Origin: Telmatobacter sp. DSM 110680
GTDB lineage: Bacteria; Acidobacteriota; Terriglobia; Terriglobales; Acidobacteriaceae
DNA: 64,000 nucleotides
NCBI RefSeq assembly: GCF_039994875.1
Contig: NZ_CP121196.1
Span: forward strand, 5,704,001-5,768,000
Direction: 5' to 3'
Under the pieces are notes generated by a model that worked only from the letters and a program-made list of their open reading frames with translations, did not search any database and was not told where the DNA came from. Within the stretch, counting starts at the first letter, position 1. Each line of letters opens with the position of its first letter. Below, in pieces: positions 8,521 through 16,851 of this stretch. The position numbers and the translations under genes were made by a program.

Positions 8521-10032
8521 TCACCCTCTCGCGACCTGCGTGTCTGTCCCGTGTTGTGTATCGTCGGACGGATTGTCATCGTGCAGCCGGTACTTCCGCA
8601 AACGGCCAACGAGCGACGCTGGTCCGCTGATCACCAGACGCACGATATTGCCCTCGTATGCCCGCGAATGTATCACCATGCCGCTCTCAATCGCTGCCAG
8701 TGCGGCGCCATCACTTTGCGGCACGCGCAATTCCGTCTCAATCACCGGATCTGAGAATAGAGCCCTGTCGATGGCTGCAAGCAACGCATCCATGCCCTCG
8801 CCGGTCTGCGCCGACACCAGCACTTCAACCTGGCGCTGATCGCGAGGCTGTTCGCGAGCCGCCAAGCCTTCTCGCTCATCCGCATCGAGCAGATCGATCT
8901 TGTTCAGCACTTCGATACGCGGCTTGCCGAGAGCCTCAAGCTCGTCAAGCACCTTCTCAACCTGCGCCTTTTGTTCCTCGCCGTACGTCGAAGAGGCATC
9001 GCGGACATGCAAAAGAATCTCGGCCTGCTCCACCTCTTCGAGGGTCGCGCGAAAGCTGGTCACCAGCGTGTGCGGCAGATTCCGGATAAATCCCACCGTA
9101 TCGCTGAGAAGGATGCGCCTCTTGCTTGGCAATTCAATGGCACGCAGCTTGGGATCGAGCGTGGCAAACATGCGCGCCGACTGCAGAACGTGGGCGCCCG
9201 TGAGTTGATTGAATAGCGTGCTCTTGCCCGCGTTCGTGTATCCCACCAGCGCCACCGTCGGTACCGGCGCCGACTCGCGGCGCTGCCGCTGCTGCCGTCG
9301 CACCCGCTTCACGGCATCCAGATCAAGCTTTACCTGGTCGATGCGGCGCTGAATTTTGCGGCGATCCGTCTCAAGCTGCGTTTCGCCCGGACCGCGCGTA
9401 CCAATGCCGCCGCCAAGCTGCGACATAGCTTTGCCGCGCCCCGTCAGCCGCGGGAGCATGTACTCAAGCTGCGCCAGTTCCACTTGGAGCTGTCCTTCAC
9501 GGGTCCGCGCATGCCGGGCAAAGATGTCGAGAATAAGCTGCGTGCGGTCAAGAACGCGGCACGGAAGCGCAGCCTCAAGGTTGCGCAACTGCGTTGGGCT
9601 CAGGTCATGATCAAACAGCACCAGGTCGGCGTTGGTGGACGCGGCCACGCCGGCAATTTCTTCTACCTTCCCGGCACCAATCAGCGTGGCGGGATCCGGG
9701 CGCGAACGCCGTTGCATCAGCTCCGCGGCGATCTCTCCGCCTGCGCTGCGAATCAGTTCGCGAAACTCCGCCAGCGATTCGTCCGCATCCAGTCCCGGCG
9801 AGTCCGCCGCCGGTTTTGCACGATCCTGAAGTTCTCCTGATTCGGATTCGCCAACTTCGTCGTCATTTGAACGCAAGGCCGCGCGACGCGCACCTTCAAG
9901 TCCGGCGCGCGTGGCACGCGGACGAGCCGTGAAGTCCACGCCAACCAGAACCGCACGCTCGGGACGGTCCCTCCAGCGACCTGTATCGGTCGTTGAGGAA
10001 ACCCGGCCCCTGGCACCGCCTTCAACTGCCAA
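8521..10032 (-). CDS. hflX: Ribosome-associated GTPase HflX
   Basis: 503 residues from a TTG at 10032, with AGGGAG nine bases upstream and no ATG in the N-terminal region. The HflX N-terminal domain includes IRSAGGEIAAELMQRR and ATLIGAGKVEEIA; the linker has GTRGPGETQLETDRR; the G domain shows G1 GYTNAGKST, G3 DTVGFIRNLP, G4 NKIDLL. HflX splits stalled or stressed 70S ribosomes in a GTP-dependent way. The N-terminus is about 70 residues longer than the E. coli protein, with a charged, variable stretch. It follows hfq by 18 bases, as in many bacteria, and precedes the Nudix gene by one base. Confidence 0.96.
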   Translation of the reverse strand: MAVEGGARGRVSSTTDTGRWRDRPERAVLVGVDFTARPRATRAGLEGARRAALRSNDDEVGESESGELQDRAKPAADSPGLDADESLAEFRELIRSAGGEIAAELMQRRSRPDPATLIGAGKVEEIAGVAASTNADLVLFDHDLSPTQLRNLEAALPCRVLDRTQLILDIFARHARTREGQLQVELAQLEYMLPRLTGRGKAMSQLGGGIGTRGPGETQLETDRRKIQRRIDQVKLDLDAVKRVRRQQRQRRESAPVPTVALVGYTNAGKSTLFNQLTGAHVLQSARMFATLDPKLRAIELPSKRRILLSDTVGFIRNLPHTLVTSFRATLEEVEQAEILLHVRDASSTYGEEQKAQVEKVLDELEALGKPRIEVLNKIDLLDADEREGLAAREQPRDQRQVEVLVSAQTGEGMDALLAAIDRALFSDPVIETELRVPQSDGAALAAIESGMVIHSRAYEGNIVRLVISGPASLVGRLRKYRLHDDNPSDDTQHGTDTQVARG

Positions 10033-10050
10033 CTGAGGGCGCTCCCTGTC

Positions 10051-10356
10051 TTATCGCTGCTCCGCGTTCGCCGCCGGAGGTGCGGGAGGCGGCACCGCCG
10101 CCGGTCCCATCCCTGTCAGCGCCGGCCTATGCTCGGTATGCATGACGCTCCGGTTGCTGACCACGGTCGAAATGGCGTGCTTGAAGATGAGTTGCTCCTG
10201 ACTGTTGTTCTCCAGTAGAACGGAGTACTTGTCAAAGGAGCGGATTTTTCCCGTCAGCTTGACGCCGCTGACCAGATAAATCGTAATGGGGGTCTTGTCT
10301 TTGCGAACAGTGTTCAGGAAGGTGTCCTGAATGTTCTGTGCCGGCTTGTTCTCCAT
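10051..10356 (-). CDS. hfq: RNA chaperone Hfq
   Basis: 101 residues with GGAG eight bases before the ATG. The Sm1 motif (FLNTVRKDKTPITIYLVSGV) and Sm2 motif (LIFKHAISTVV, the equivalent of the YKHA signature) are intact. Hfq forms a hexamer that pairs small RNAs with messages and binds A-rich and U-rich tails. The C-terminal tail (about residues 70-101) is Pro/Ala-rich (AAVPPPAPPAANAEQR) and not acidic as in enterics. It heads the hfq-hflX-Nudix operon; the promoter should lie in the 200-base divergent gap to the aminotransferase gene. Confidence 0.97.
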   Translation of the reverse strand: MENKPAQNIQDTFLNTVRKDKTPITIYLVSGVKLTGKIRSFDKYSVLLENNSQEQLIFKHAISTVVSNRSVMHTEHRPALTGMGPAAVPPPAPPAANAEQR

Positions 10357-10564
10357 ATGCCGATCTCCTGCTTCTCATTTTTAGGATAGTGGGATGCAAA
10401 CTTGCTGCTTCCGTGTGATAAGACAAATCGGCGGGGACGGTGCCGGAATCCCGGGAACCGCCAAACCCCGCAATGTGACAACAATATAGCGGTTCACGAA
10501 CCTTTTCAACTCCTCCTCGCCGAATTAACCTCGACGCAACCTCGGGAAAGCCCGAACGGGACGA

Positions 10565-11767
10565 ATGACTCGACCAGGCTGCTACCATGTTTCCGTGCCA
10601 AAAGCCCCGGATTCCGCAGCTATATCCGTACCGATGCTGGATCTAAGACGCCAGTATGAGCCCCTCCAGCAGGAACTGCTCGACGCCGTCCAGCATGTCC
10701 TAGAGACGCAGCAATTCATTCTTGGCGAGCAGGTTGCGGTTTTTGAGAAGGCTGCGGCCGAGCATCTTGGCGTAAACCACGCGATTGGCTGCTCTTCCGG
10801 CACTGACGCACTGTGGCTGGCGCTTGCCGCCGCAGGGATTGGCCCTGGAGACTCGGTAATCACCACGCCCTTCAGTTTCTTCGCCTCCGTCAGCGCGATC
10901 TTGCGGTCGGGAGCCACGCCGGTTCTGGCCGACATCGACCCGGTCACATTCAATCTATGTTCCAAAACCGTCGAAGCAGTTTTGAATGGATCCACTGGGA
11001 GTGAAGTTAAGGCGGTTCTGCCCGTCCACCTCTACGGCCAATGTGCGGACTGGGGTGCCTTTTCCCGGCTTGGGTCGAAATTCGGCCTAAAGCTGATCGA
11101 GGATGCGGCCCAGGCGTGGGGTGCCACATGGGACGGCCAGAAAGCCGGCGGTCTTGGCGACGCAGCAGCCTTCAGCTTCTACCCAACCAAAAACCTGAGT
11201 GCGGCGGGCGACGCTGGAATGGTGACCACGAACAGTGACGAGATCGCCGAGCGTTCCCGCATGCTTCGCCAGCACGGCATGCGCCGCCGCTACCACCACG
11301 ACGAAGTCGGCTGGAATACGCGGCTCGATGGATTCCAGGGCGCCATTCTCAAGGTCAAGCTCAAGTACATTGCAGGCTGGAACGATGCGCGGCGGGCCGT
11401 CGCAAACCGCTACCACTTGCTTTTCCGCGAGGCAGGCGTTGCCGAGGCTGGTCCCTATCCTGCGAATGGCATCGTGCTTCCCACTGAAGTTCCCGGCTCC
11501 CGCCACGTATGGCACCAATATGTCATTCGCTCTGCCCGCCGTGACGCACTGCGCGAATTCCTAGCGGCCCGCAACATCGGATCCGAGATTTACTATCCCG
11601 TACCGCTCCACATCCAAGAAGCGCTGAAAACCCTGGGCTACGTTGAAGGAGACTTTCCCGAAGCCGAGCGCGCTTCCCGTGAAGTTCTCGCCCTGCCCAT
11701 CTTCCCAGAGTTGCGCGAGGACGAACAGCAAACCGTCGTAAACGCGATCGTCGAATTTCTCAGTTGA
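10565..11767 (+). CDS. DegT/DnrJ/EryC1/StrS-family PLP aminotransferase
   Basis: 400 residues. The family pattern is clear: IGCSSGTDALWLALAA (PLP phosphate loop), IEDAAQAWGA (Asp that pairs with the PLP ring nitrogen), FSFYPTKNLSAAGDAGMV with the Schiff-base lysine near residue 209, and LRQHGMRRRYHHDEVGWN. These enzymes transaminate keto-sugars bound to nucleotides, for lipopolysaccharide, capsule or glycan building. No sugar-nucleotide partner genes lie beside it, so its substrate is unknown. The start is not certain: an internal GTG (10595) or ATG (10634) would also give a complete domain. Confidence 0.9.
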   Translation: MTRPGCYHVSVPKAPDSAAISVPMLDLRRQYEPLQQELLDAVQHVLETQQFILGEQVAVFEKAAAEHLGVNHAIGCSSGTDALWLALAAAGIGPGDSVITTPFSFFASVSAILRSGATPVLADIDPVTFNLCSKTVEAVLNGSTGSEVKAVLPVHLYGQCADWGAFSRLGSKFGLKLIEDAAQAWGATWDGQKAGGLGDAAAFSFYPTKNLSAAGDAGMVTTNSDEIAERSRMLRQHGMRRRYHHDEVGWNTRLDGFQGAILKVKLKYIAGWNDARRAVANRYHLLFREAGVAEAGPYPANGIVLPTEVPGSRHVWHQYVIRSARRDALREFLAARNIGSEIYYPVPLHIQEALKTLGYVEGDFPEAERASREVLALPIFPELREDEQQTVVNAIVEFLS

Positions 11768-11925
11768 TTTAAATACCGACAACTCGCGACAGCGTTGCTG
11801 CGTAGTTATCCCTCAACTAACTCGACCATAACTTCCGCGGGTTACATTTGTCTTTCCGCCAGGCGATTGGGCAACCCTGAGATCAGGGCGCGTCGTCCAA
11901 GTTTGCGAGGCGGAGGATATTATCT

Positions 11926-12492
11926 ATGAAACCTATTTTAAAGACATCACTTTGTGCGGGCATGCTGCTTAGTGCAAGCCTCGCAGTCTATGGAGCAGAT
12001 GTACGCACAGACTTCGACAAGCACGCAGACTTTTCGAAATTTCGCACTTACTGCTGGGGACAAGTCTCGACCGCTGATCCAATGTATCAACGGCGCATAA
12101 AAGACGAGGTAAACAAAGACCTGCAGGCAAAGGGCTGGCAGGAATCTTCAGGTAACTGCGACGCAACCATCTTTGCCAAGGGCAACGTTCAGAACCAGCA
12201 GGAGCTTCAAACCTTTTACAGCGGAATGGGGAGCGGCTGGGGCGGTCGCTGGGGTTGGGGCGGTTGGGGTTGGGGCAATGGCTGGGGTCCGGGAGGAATG
12301 GGCGAAGCCACCACAACAACCGTGAACAAGCCGGTTGGCAGCTTGGTCGTTGACATCTTCGACGGACAATCCAAGAATCTAATCTTCCGCGGCATCTCCA
12401 GTAACGATGTCTCAAAAAGCGCAGACAAGAACACCCATAACATCGATAAGGACATCGATAAGATGTTCGACCATTTCCCCCCGAAAAAGTAG
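11926..12492 (+). CDS. Exported DUF4136-type protein
   Basis: 188 residues with GGCGGAGG before the ATG. A signal peptide spans about residues 1-23 (cleavage near VYGA-DV). The mature N-terminus reads VRTDFDKHADFSKFRTYCWG, the usual opening of DUF4136 proteins. A Gly/Trp-rich insert (GWGGRWGWGGWGWGNGWGPG) at about residues 105-124 divides the domain, and the end is charged with HNIDKDIDKMFDHFPPKK. DUF4136 proteins are periplasmic or outer-membrane-associated and of unknown role; this one lacks a lipobox cysteine. A perfect hairpin lies about 50 bases downstream. Confidence 0.85.
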   Translation: MKPILKTSLCAGMLLSASLAVYGADVRTDFDKHADFSKFRTYCWGQVSTADPMYQRRIKDEVNKDLQAKGWQESSGNCDATIFAKGNVQNQQELQTFYSGMGSGWGGRWGWGGWGWGNGWGPGGMGEATTTTVNKPVGSLVVDIFDGQSKNLIFRGISSNDVSKSADKNTHNIDKDIDKMFDHFPPKK

Positions 12493-12543
12493 AAGGACTT
12501 ATAAGCAAGCCTATATAGACTTAACTTAGCTGTGGTTGTTTCC

Positions 12544-12585
12544 CGTGGAAAGAGCGGAGCCGCAAATGGCTCCGCTCTTTCCACG
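12544..12585. terminator. Perfect 18-bp hairpin, probable transcription terminator
   Basis: Arms 12544-12561 and 12568-12585 are exact reverse complements around the six-base loop GCAAAT. It lies between the DUF4136 gene and nrdR. There is no clean run of T after it on the plus strand, so termination could be weak or Rho-assisted; an mRNA-stabilising role is the alternative. Confidence 0.6.
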
Positions 12586-12662
12586 TCTGACTTCTCCACG
12601 CCTGTTCGCCGCAAGTGAACAAGATTCTGGCACTCGGCTCGATACCGTAGAATTTCCATAGA

Positions 12663-13139
12663 ATGAAGTGCCCATACTGCGGATTTCTACAAGATCGAGT
12701 CGTCGATTCACGCGAAAGCAAGGAAGCTGATTCAATTCGGCGCCGGCGCGAGTGCGAGAAGTGTGTTCGACGCTTCACCACCTACGAGCGCATCGACGAA
12801 ATTCCCTACATGGTCGTAAAGAAAGATGGCCGCCGCGAACGCTTCGACCGCCAGAAAATCCTGAGTGGCCTTCTCCGCGCGTGCGAAAAGCGCCCAGTCT
12901 CTTCGACGCAACTGGAAAAGGTAGTCGACGCCACCGAAAGCTATCTGATGGATGCGCCTGAAAGGGAGCGCACCACCAGCGAAATCGGCGAGCTGATCAT
13001 GCACCACCTCAAAGGCCTCGATACTGTCGCCTACATCCGCTTCGCCTCCGTCTATCGCGACTTCAAAGACGTACGCGAATTCAAGGAAGAGCTGGAAGGC
13101 TTGCTCGAAAGCCATCGCACCGGCAAAAACAAAAAATAG
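12663..13139 (+). CDS. nrdR: Transcriptional repressor NrdR
   Basis: 158 residues, the usual family length. Cys3, Cys6, Cys31 and Cys34 make the N-terminal zinc ribbon (MKCPYCGF, then RRECEKCVRRFTTYE), followed by the ATP-cone domain (VVKKDGRRERFDRQKILSGL to about residue 140). NrdR senses ATP/dATP and represses ribonucleotide reductase genes. No ribonucleotide reductase gene lies in the window and I saw no clear pair of NrdR boxes upstream. The ATG has only weak upstream purines; the position is set by the conserved first residues. Confidence 0.97.
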   Translation: MKCPYCGFLQDRVVDSRESKEADSIRRRRECEKCVRRFTTYERIDEIPYMVVKKDGRRERFDRQKILSGLLRACEKRPVSSTQLEKVVDATESYLMDAPERERTTSEIGELIMHHLKGLDTVAYIRFASVYRDFKDVREFKEELEGLLESHRTGKNKK

Positions 13140-13344
13140 TAAGCCACATTAGCTTTCTCATACATTCTGGGTGCAGTAATCCCCGAAGCGGTCATGTCTG
13201 AATGGTCCACAATACTTCCGGAACAGCGAAGCGGCTGCATTTCGGCCTGTCGTTGGCAGTGATTCCTAACTGGCGAGCCCTCGTCCCCTATTAGGAAATA
13301 TCCCCGCTGTATGATTCGTGCATGACTGCTATAGAGAAAGGCGC

Positions 13345-13929
13345 ATGAATGTAAGTCGACGGAGTTTTCTGGCGCAGACTGCCGCGGCGTCCTTTAGCCT
13401 GGGGATTCTAGATACACCCGCGCTGGCGACGGATAGCGGGAACGCGATTGACCGCGAACGGATGCGATCGATGGCCGCCTTCACTGCGGAGACGCTGAGC
13501 ACCGATCATCCGGTCCCATTCGGCGCGGACATCGTGAGCACGGCTACCGGTGAGCGGTTGATGCGCGCGTTGAACCGCGTGGGTCCCGACCATGATCCCA
13601 GCGCGCACGCCGAAACCCTGGCGATTCGACTGGCATGCGCTAAGCTCTCCACGGGGTCCCTTAAGGGCTACACGCTGTATACGACGTGCGAGCCGTGTGC
13701 GATGTGCATGGCCTGCGCTCTCTGGGCAGGCCTGGACCGGCTGGTCTTCGGCGCCACGATTGCCGACGCGGCCCGGTTCGTATCGCAGATTACGATCGCG
13801 GCGAAAGAAGTGGCGCGGCGGACCGACCTGCATTGCGTGGTGGCTGGGCCAGTCGAGCGCGAAGTTTGCGTGAAACTTTTTACCGATCCACGCATGCAAA
13901 AGACGTTTGCAATGTGGAAAAAGTCTTGA
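13345..13929 (+). CDS. Tat-exported nucleoside/guanine deaminase-like protein
   Basis: 194 residues from the ATG at 13345 (GAAAGGCGC upstream). The N-terminus is a twin-arginine signal: NVSRRSFLAQTAAASF followed by a hydrophobic stretch ending ALA. The mature part is a cytidine-deaminase-fold enzyme with His88-Ala-Glu90 and the zinc cysteines in TTCEPCAMC (Cys118, Cys121), as in guanine deaminase and tRNA adenosine deaminase. These enzymes hydrolyse ring amino groups of bases and are normally cytosolic; export by Tat would place a folded zinc enzyme in the periplasm, where it could salvage purines or pyrimidines or act on another amine. Substrate not assigned. Confidence 0.85.
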   Translation: MNVSRRSFLAQTAAASFSLGILDTPALATDSGNAIDRERMRSMAAFTAETLSTDHPVPFGADIVSTATGERLMRALNRVGPDHDPSAHAETLAIRLACAKLSTGSLKGYTLYTTCEPCAMCMACALWAGLDRLVFGATIADAARFVSQITIAAKEVARRTDLHCVVAGPVEREVCVKLFTDPRMQKTFAMWKKS

Positions 13930-13989
13930 GCGAATAGGTCGGCCCGTTTGCATCTTCTCGTTCCGATGTGGTTAAAAGGGGACTATAAC

Positions 13990-14130
13990 GTGGAAGTCTT
14001 GCTGATCCTGCTCCCTCTTTTCCTCATCTTGCCTGTTATATTCGGCGTGCTTCTTGCCGCGTCTGTACAAGCCAAAAAACGGGAAGCGGAAGAGTCGAAG
14101 GCAATGTCTCCCGAAGCGAGCGAAGAATAA
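13990..14130 (+). CDS. Small single-pass membrane protein (46 aa)
   Basis: Starts at a GTG with AAAAGGGG eight bases upstream. Residues 1-22 are strongly hydrophobic (VEVLLILLPLFLILPVIFGV), followed by a charged tail (QAKKREAEESK...). An upstream ATG in the same frame (13948 or 13966) is possible but has no ribosome site. It sits 60 bases after the deaminase gene and may be co-transcribed. No family recognised. Confidence 0.5.
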   Translation: MEVLLILLPLFLILPVIFGVLLAASVQAKKREAEESKAMSPEASEE

Positions 14131-14263
14131 TATCCTCCCATTGCGCCGCAATGCTGTCGATTCACCGCCTGCTCGGCAATTGCTTCATCAGTCAACGTCG
14201 GGGCAGTTTGACGCAGTACGAACTACGTACCAGAGTTCGCAATGTCCAGTAGGATGACCTCAC

Positions 14264-14401
14264 ATGAAGTTCACTTTGCGAGGATTGGCAAAAGGGACCG
14301 GAAAAGCAGCGGCAATTTACCTCGCCGTCGAGCTGCTCGCTGGTGCAATCCTCCTCCTCCTCGCACTCTTCCATTTCCTCGGAAAAGGTCACGCCCGCTG
14401 A
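14264..14401 (+). CDS. Very small membrane protein (45 aa), putative
   Basis: ATG at 14264 with AGGA nine bases upstream. The translation begins MKFTLRGLAKGTGKAAAIYL and goes on through a hydrophobic segment (residues about 17-39, ELLAGAILLLLALFHFL) to a GKGHAR end: a basic head, one membrane helix, a short basic tail. It is close in size and design to the small protein gene 130 bases upstream. Coding is inferred only from the start context and composition. Confidence 0.4.
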   Translation: MKFTLRGLAKGTGKAAAIYLAVELLAGAILLLLALFHFLGKGHAR

Positions 14402-14478
14402 TCGCGTCAAATTTTTCGAGACTTTGGTCTCGGTCAGCCCTTAAATCGAATGAGACCAGGCCTCGCCCCCACACGATA

Positions 14479-14510
14479 AGCTAGAAGCTGAAAGCTAGAG
14501 GCTGAGAGCT
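14479..14510. repeat. Degenerate AGCTAGAAGCT tandem repeat
   Basis: About four imperfect 8-10-base units based on AGCTagaAGCTgaa end five bases before the isocitrate dehydrogenase ATG. The same unit type occurs as an inverted pair at 54418-54544. It overlaps the place where the ribosome-binding site of the next gene must be (GAGAGCT). Confidence 0.6.
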
Positions 14511-14515
14511 CCCAA

Positions 14516-15535
14516 ATGTCTGAATCGAAAACGCACAAAGTTACCCTGATTCCCGGCGACGGCATCGGGCCCGAAGTGACGCAAGCCGTTGTTCGCATCC
14601 TCGAAGCCACCGGCGTGAAGTGGGAGTGGGAGCGCTTTGCGGCCGGTGCCGAGGCTTTCGAAATCTTCGGCGAGTACATCCCCGCCGATCTCAGCGATTC
14701 CATCGCGCGCAATAAAGTAGCCCTTAAAGGGCCAGTCACCACCCCGATTGGCGGCGGATTCAAAAGCATCAACGTCACCCTCAGGAAGCAATTTGACCTC
14801 TTCGCCAACTTCCGCCCCATCAAGAATCTTCCCGGTCTCGAATCAAAGTGGCCCGGCGTTGACCTGATCATCGTCCGCGAAAACACCGAAGGCGAATACG
14901 TGGGCCTGGAGCACGAAGTGGTTCCCGGCGTAGTCGAAAGCATCAAGGTCATCACGGAAAAAGGTTCAACACGCATCGCCAAATTCGCGTTTGACTATGC
15001 ACGCAAGCACGGACGCAAGAAGATCCACTCCATCCACAAGGCCAACATCATGAAACTGTCGGATGGCCTGTTTCTGCGTTGCGCCCGCAAAGTCTCTGAA
15101 GGATTTCCGGAAATCTTCTACGGCGAGCACATCATCGACAACACCTGCATGCAGCTCGTCATGAATCCCTACCAGTACGACACGCTGCTGCTTGAAAACC
15201 TCTATGGCGATATTGTCAGCGACCTCTGCGCGGCCTTCGTGGGCGGCCTGGGTCTCGTACCCGGCGCGAATCTCGGCCATGAATGCGCTATCTTCGAAGC
15301 TGTCCACGGATCGGCGCCGGACATCGCAGGCAAAGATCTCGCCAACCCGACAGCCCTGCTGCAATCCGCCGTGCTGATGCTTCACCATCTCAACGAAGAA
15401 GCCGCGGCAAACAAAGTCCAGAAGGCCCTCGAGACCGTCTACGCGGAGCGCAAATGCCTGACGCGCGACGTAGGCGGAACCTGCGGAACTACACAGTTTG
15501 CAGACGCTGTTCTAAAAGCATTGGAAAGCGCCTGA
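14516..15535 (+). CDS. icd: NAD-dependent isocitrate dehydrogenase (isocitrate/isopropylmalate dehydrogenase family)
   Basis: 339 residues. The opening is VTLIPGDGIGPEV; the substrate loop is GGGFKSINVTLRKQFDLFAN (Ser and Arg residues that bind isocitrate), followed by VRENTEGEYVG; metal-binding aspartates are in ENLYGDIVSDLCAAFVGGLG; the coenzyme pocket has EAVHGSAPDIAGKDLANP, with the aspartate expected of NAD-preferring members. It oxidatively decarboxylates isocitrate to 2-oxoglutarate in the TCA cycle. The length and short form set it apart from the larger NADP enzyme of E. coli. A repeat cluster abuts its start. Confidence 0.9.
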   Translation: MSESKTHKVTLIPGDGIGPEVTQAVVRILEATGVKWEWERFAAGAEAFEIFGEYIPADLSDSIARNKVALKGPVTTPIGGGFKSINVTLRKQFDLFANFRPIKNLPGLESKWPGVDLIIVRENTEGEYVGLEHEVVPGVVESIKVITEKGSTRIAKFAFDYARKHGRKKIHSIHKANIMKLSDGLFLRCARKVSEGFPEIFYGEHIIDNTCMQLVMNPYQYDTLLLENLYGDIVSDLCAAFVGGLGLVPGANLGHECAIFEAVHGSAPDIAGKDLANPTALLQSAVLMLHHLNEEAAANKVQKALETVYAERKCLTRDVGGTCGTTQFADAVLKALESA

Positions 15536-15838
15536 TCATGGAGTTTCACACTCTGAACACAACGCCCCGGCCAGCGAAATTCAGGCGAAGCCGGGATCTG
15601 GAGAAGCTTCGAGGTTAACTCCGACGACACTCGGCAGCCGCATGATTGCAAACTGGTTACCATCGTTTTGAACCCCTAACAGATTGATTTGCCAATAGTT
15701 TGCTCAATCTCCGAAATGCGGACTGGCCGGTTTGCGCGTAGTGTTGCAGAATTGCCACACTGCGGATTTATATTCAGCGTCTAATCTTACGGTTACGACC
15801 ACCGTACGCTGACTGTTTATCCATCCGGAGTTATTTGA
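15536..15838. other. Intergenic region upstream of lpxC
   Basis: 303 bases with no supported gene. It should hold the lpxC promoter; AT-rich steps occur near 15680-15780 but no clear consensus pair was found. Confidence 0.4.
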
Positions 15839-16771
15839 TTGGGACCTACCGCACACTTGGAACAAACGATTGCAGGGCCCCTGGAATTCACAGGGATCGG
15901 ATTGCACTCAGGCGCTCCTGTGACAATGCGGCTGCTTCCTGCACCGGCTGGTTCCGGCATTGTCTTCCGTCGCACCGACCTCGAGAACTTTGAGATTCCC
16001 GCAACCGGCCGCAACGTCGCAAAGGTCAGTTACGCGACCAGCCTTATGCGCCAGGGCGTATTGATCTCGACCACCGAGCACCTTCTGAGCGCATTGATCG
16101 GCATGGGCATCGACAATGTGATCGTGGAGATCGACAACCTGGAGTTGCCCATCCTCGATGGAAGCGCGATGCCCTACGTCGAGGCCTTTCGCGACGCCGG
16201 CATCAAGACCCAGCGCAGAAAGCGCGAGTCGATCAAAGTGCTGCGCCCCCTTGAAGTGCGCGACGGCGACAAATTCATTGGCCTGTATCCCGGCACTGGC
16301 TATCGGATCCAGTACAGAATCGACTTCCCTTCTCCCATCGGCCGACAAGAAACAAGCATCGATCTCGCGGCCGAAACGTACGGCACCTTCATCGCACCTG
16401 CTCGCACATTTGGCTACAAAGCCGACGAAAAGAAACTGCGCGATATGGGTTTGATTCGCGGCGCAAGCCCGGAGAACGCGATTGTGCTTGGACCCAGGGG
16501 TCCAGAGAATGGCCCTCTGCGCTTCAGCGATGAATATGTGCGCCACAAAGTGCTGGACCTGATCGGTGACCTCGCCCTCGCAGGCCGGCGCATTGAAGGC
16601 CTCGTGGTCGCGGAGCGCGCTGGACACGCCATGCACACAGCCCTCGTAGCCAAGCTGATGAAAGATCGATCGGCGTGGGAGTTGGCGCATGTCCCCGCTG
16701 CGGCTTCTCAAGAAGAAAACCCGACAATAACGACAGCAGCCCTGCAGCGTCCCGCTTTAATGGGCGCGTAG
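15839..16771 (+). CDS. lpxC: UDP-3-O-acyl-N-acetylglucosamine deacetylase LpxC
   Basis: 310 residues from a TTG start with CGGAG 11 bases upstream; no ATG fits the N-terminus. Zinc and catalytic residues are visible: His81 in ISTTEHLLSAL, His and Asp in HKVLDLIGDLALAG, and the general-acid histidine in ERAGHAMHT; the Asp-Gly-Ser of ILDGSAMP is also kept. LpxC performs the committed step of lipid A synthesis, so the cell has a lipopolysaccharide-type outer membrane. A two-way terminator follows. Confidence 0.96.
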   Translation: MGPTAHLEQTIAGPLEFTGIGLHSGAPVTMRLLPAPAGSGIVFRRTDLENFEIPATGRNVAKVSYATSLMRQGVLISTTEHLLSALIGMGIDNVIVEIDNLELPILDGSAMPYVEAFRDAGIKTQRRKRESIKVLRPLEVRDGDKFIGLYPGTGYRIQYRIDFPSPIGRQETSIDLAAETYGTFIAPARTFGYKADEKKLRDMGLIRGASPENAIVLGPRGPENGPLRFSDEYVRHKVLDLIGDLALAGRRIEGLVVAERAGHAMHTALVAKLMKDRSAWELAHVPAAASQEENPTITTAALQRPALMGA

Positions 16772-16790
16772 GCTCATCGCATTACGAAAT

Positions 16791-16818
16791 AAAAAGGCAG
16801 CCATTTGGCTGCCTTTTT
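16791..16818. terminator. Bidirectional intrinsic terminator
   Basis: AAAAAGGCAGCC, loop ATTT, GGCTGCCTTTTT: perfect 12-bp arms with an A run before and a T run after, so it can end transcription of lpxC and of the convergent lactonase gene. Confidence 0.9.
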
Positions 16819-16851
16819 ATTTTCCAGACGGTGGTATTCGCCCTCCCCACC

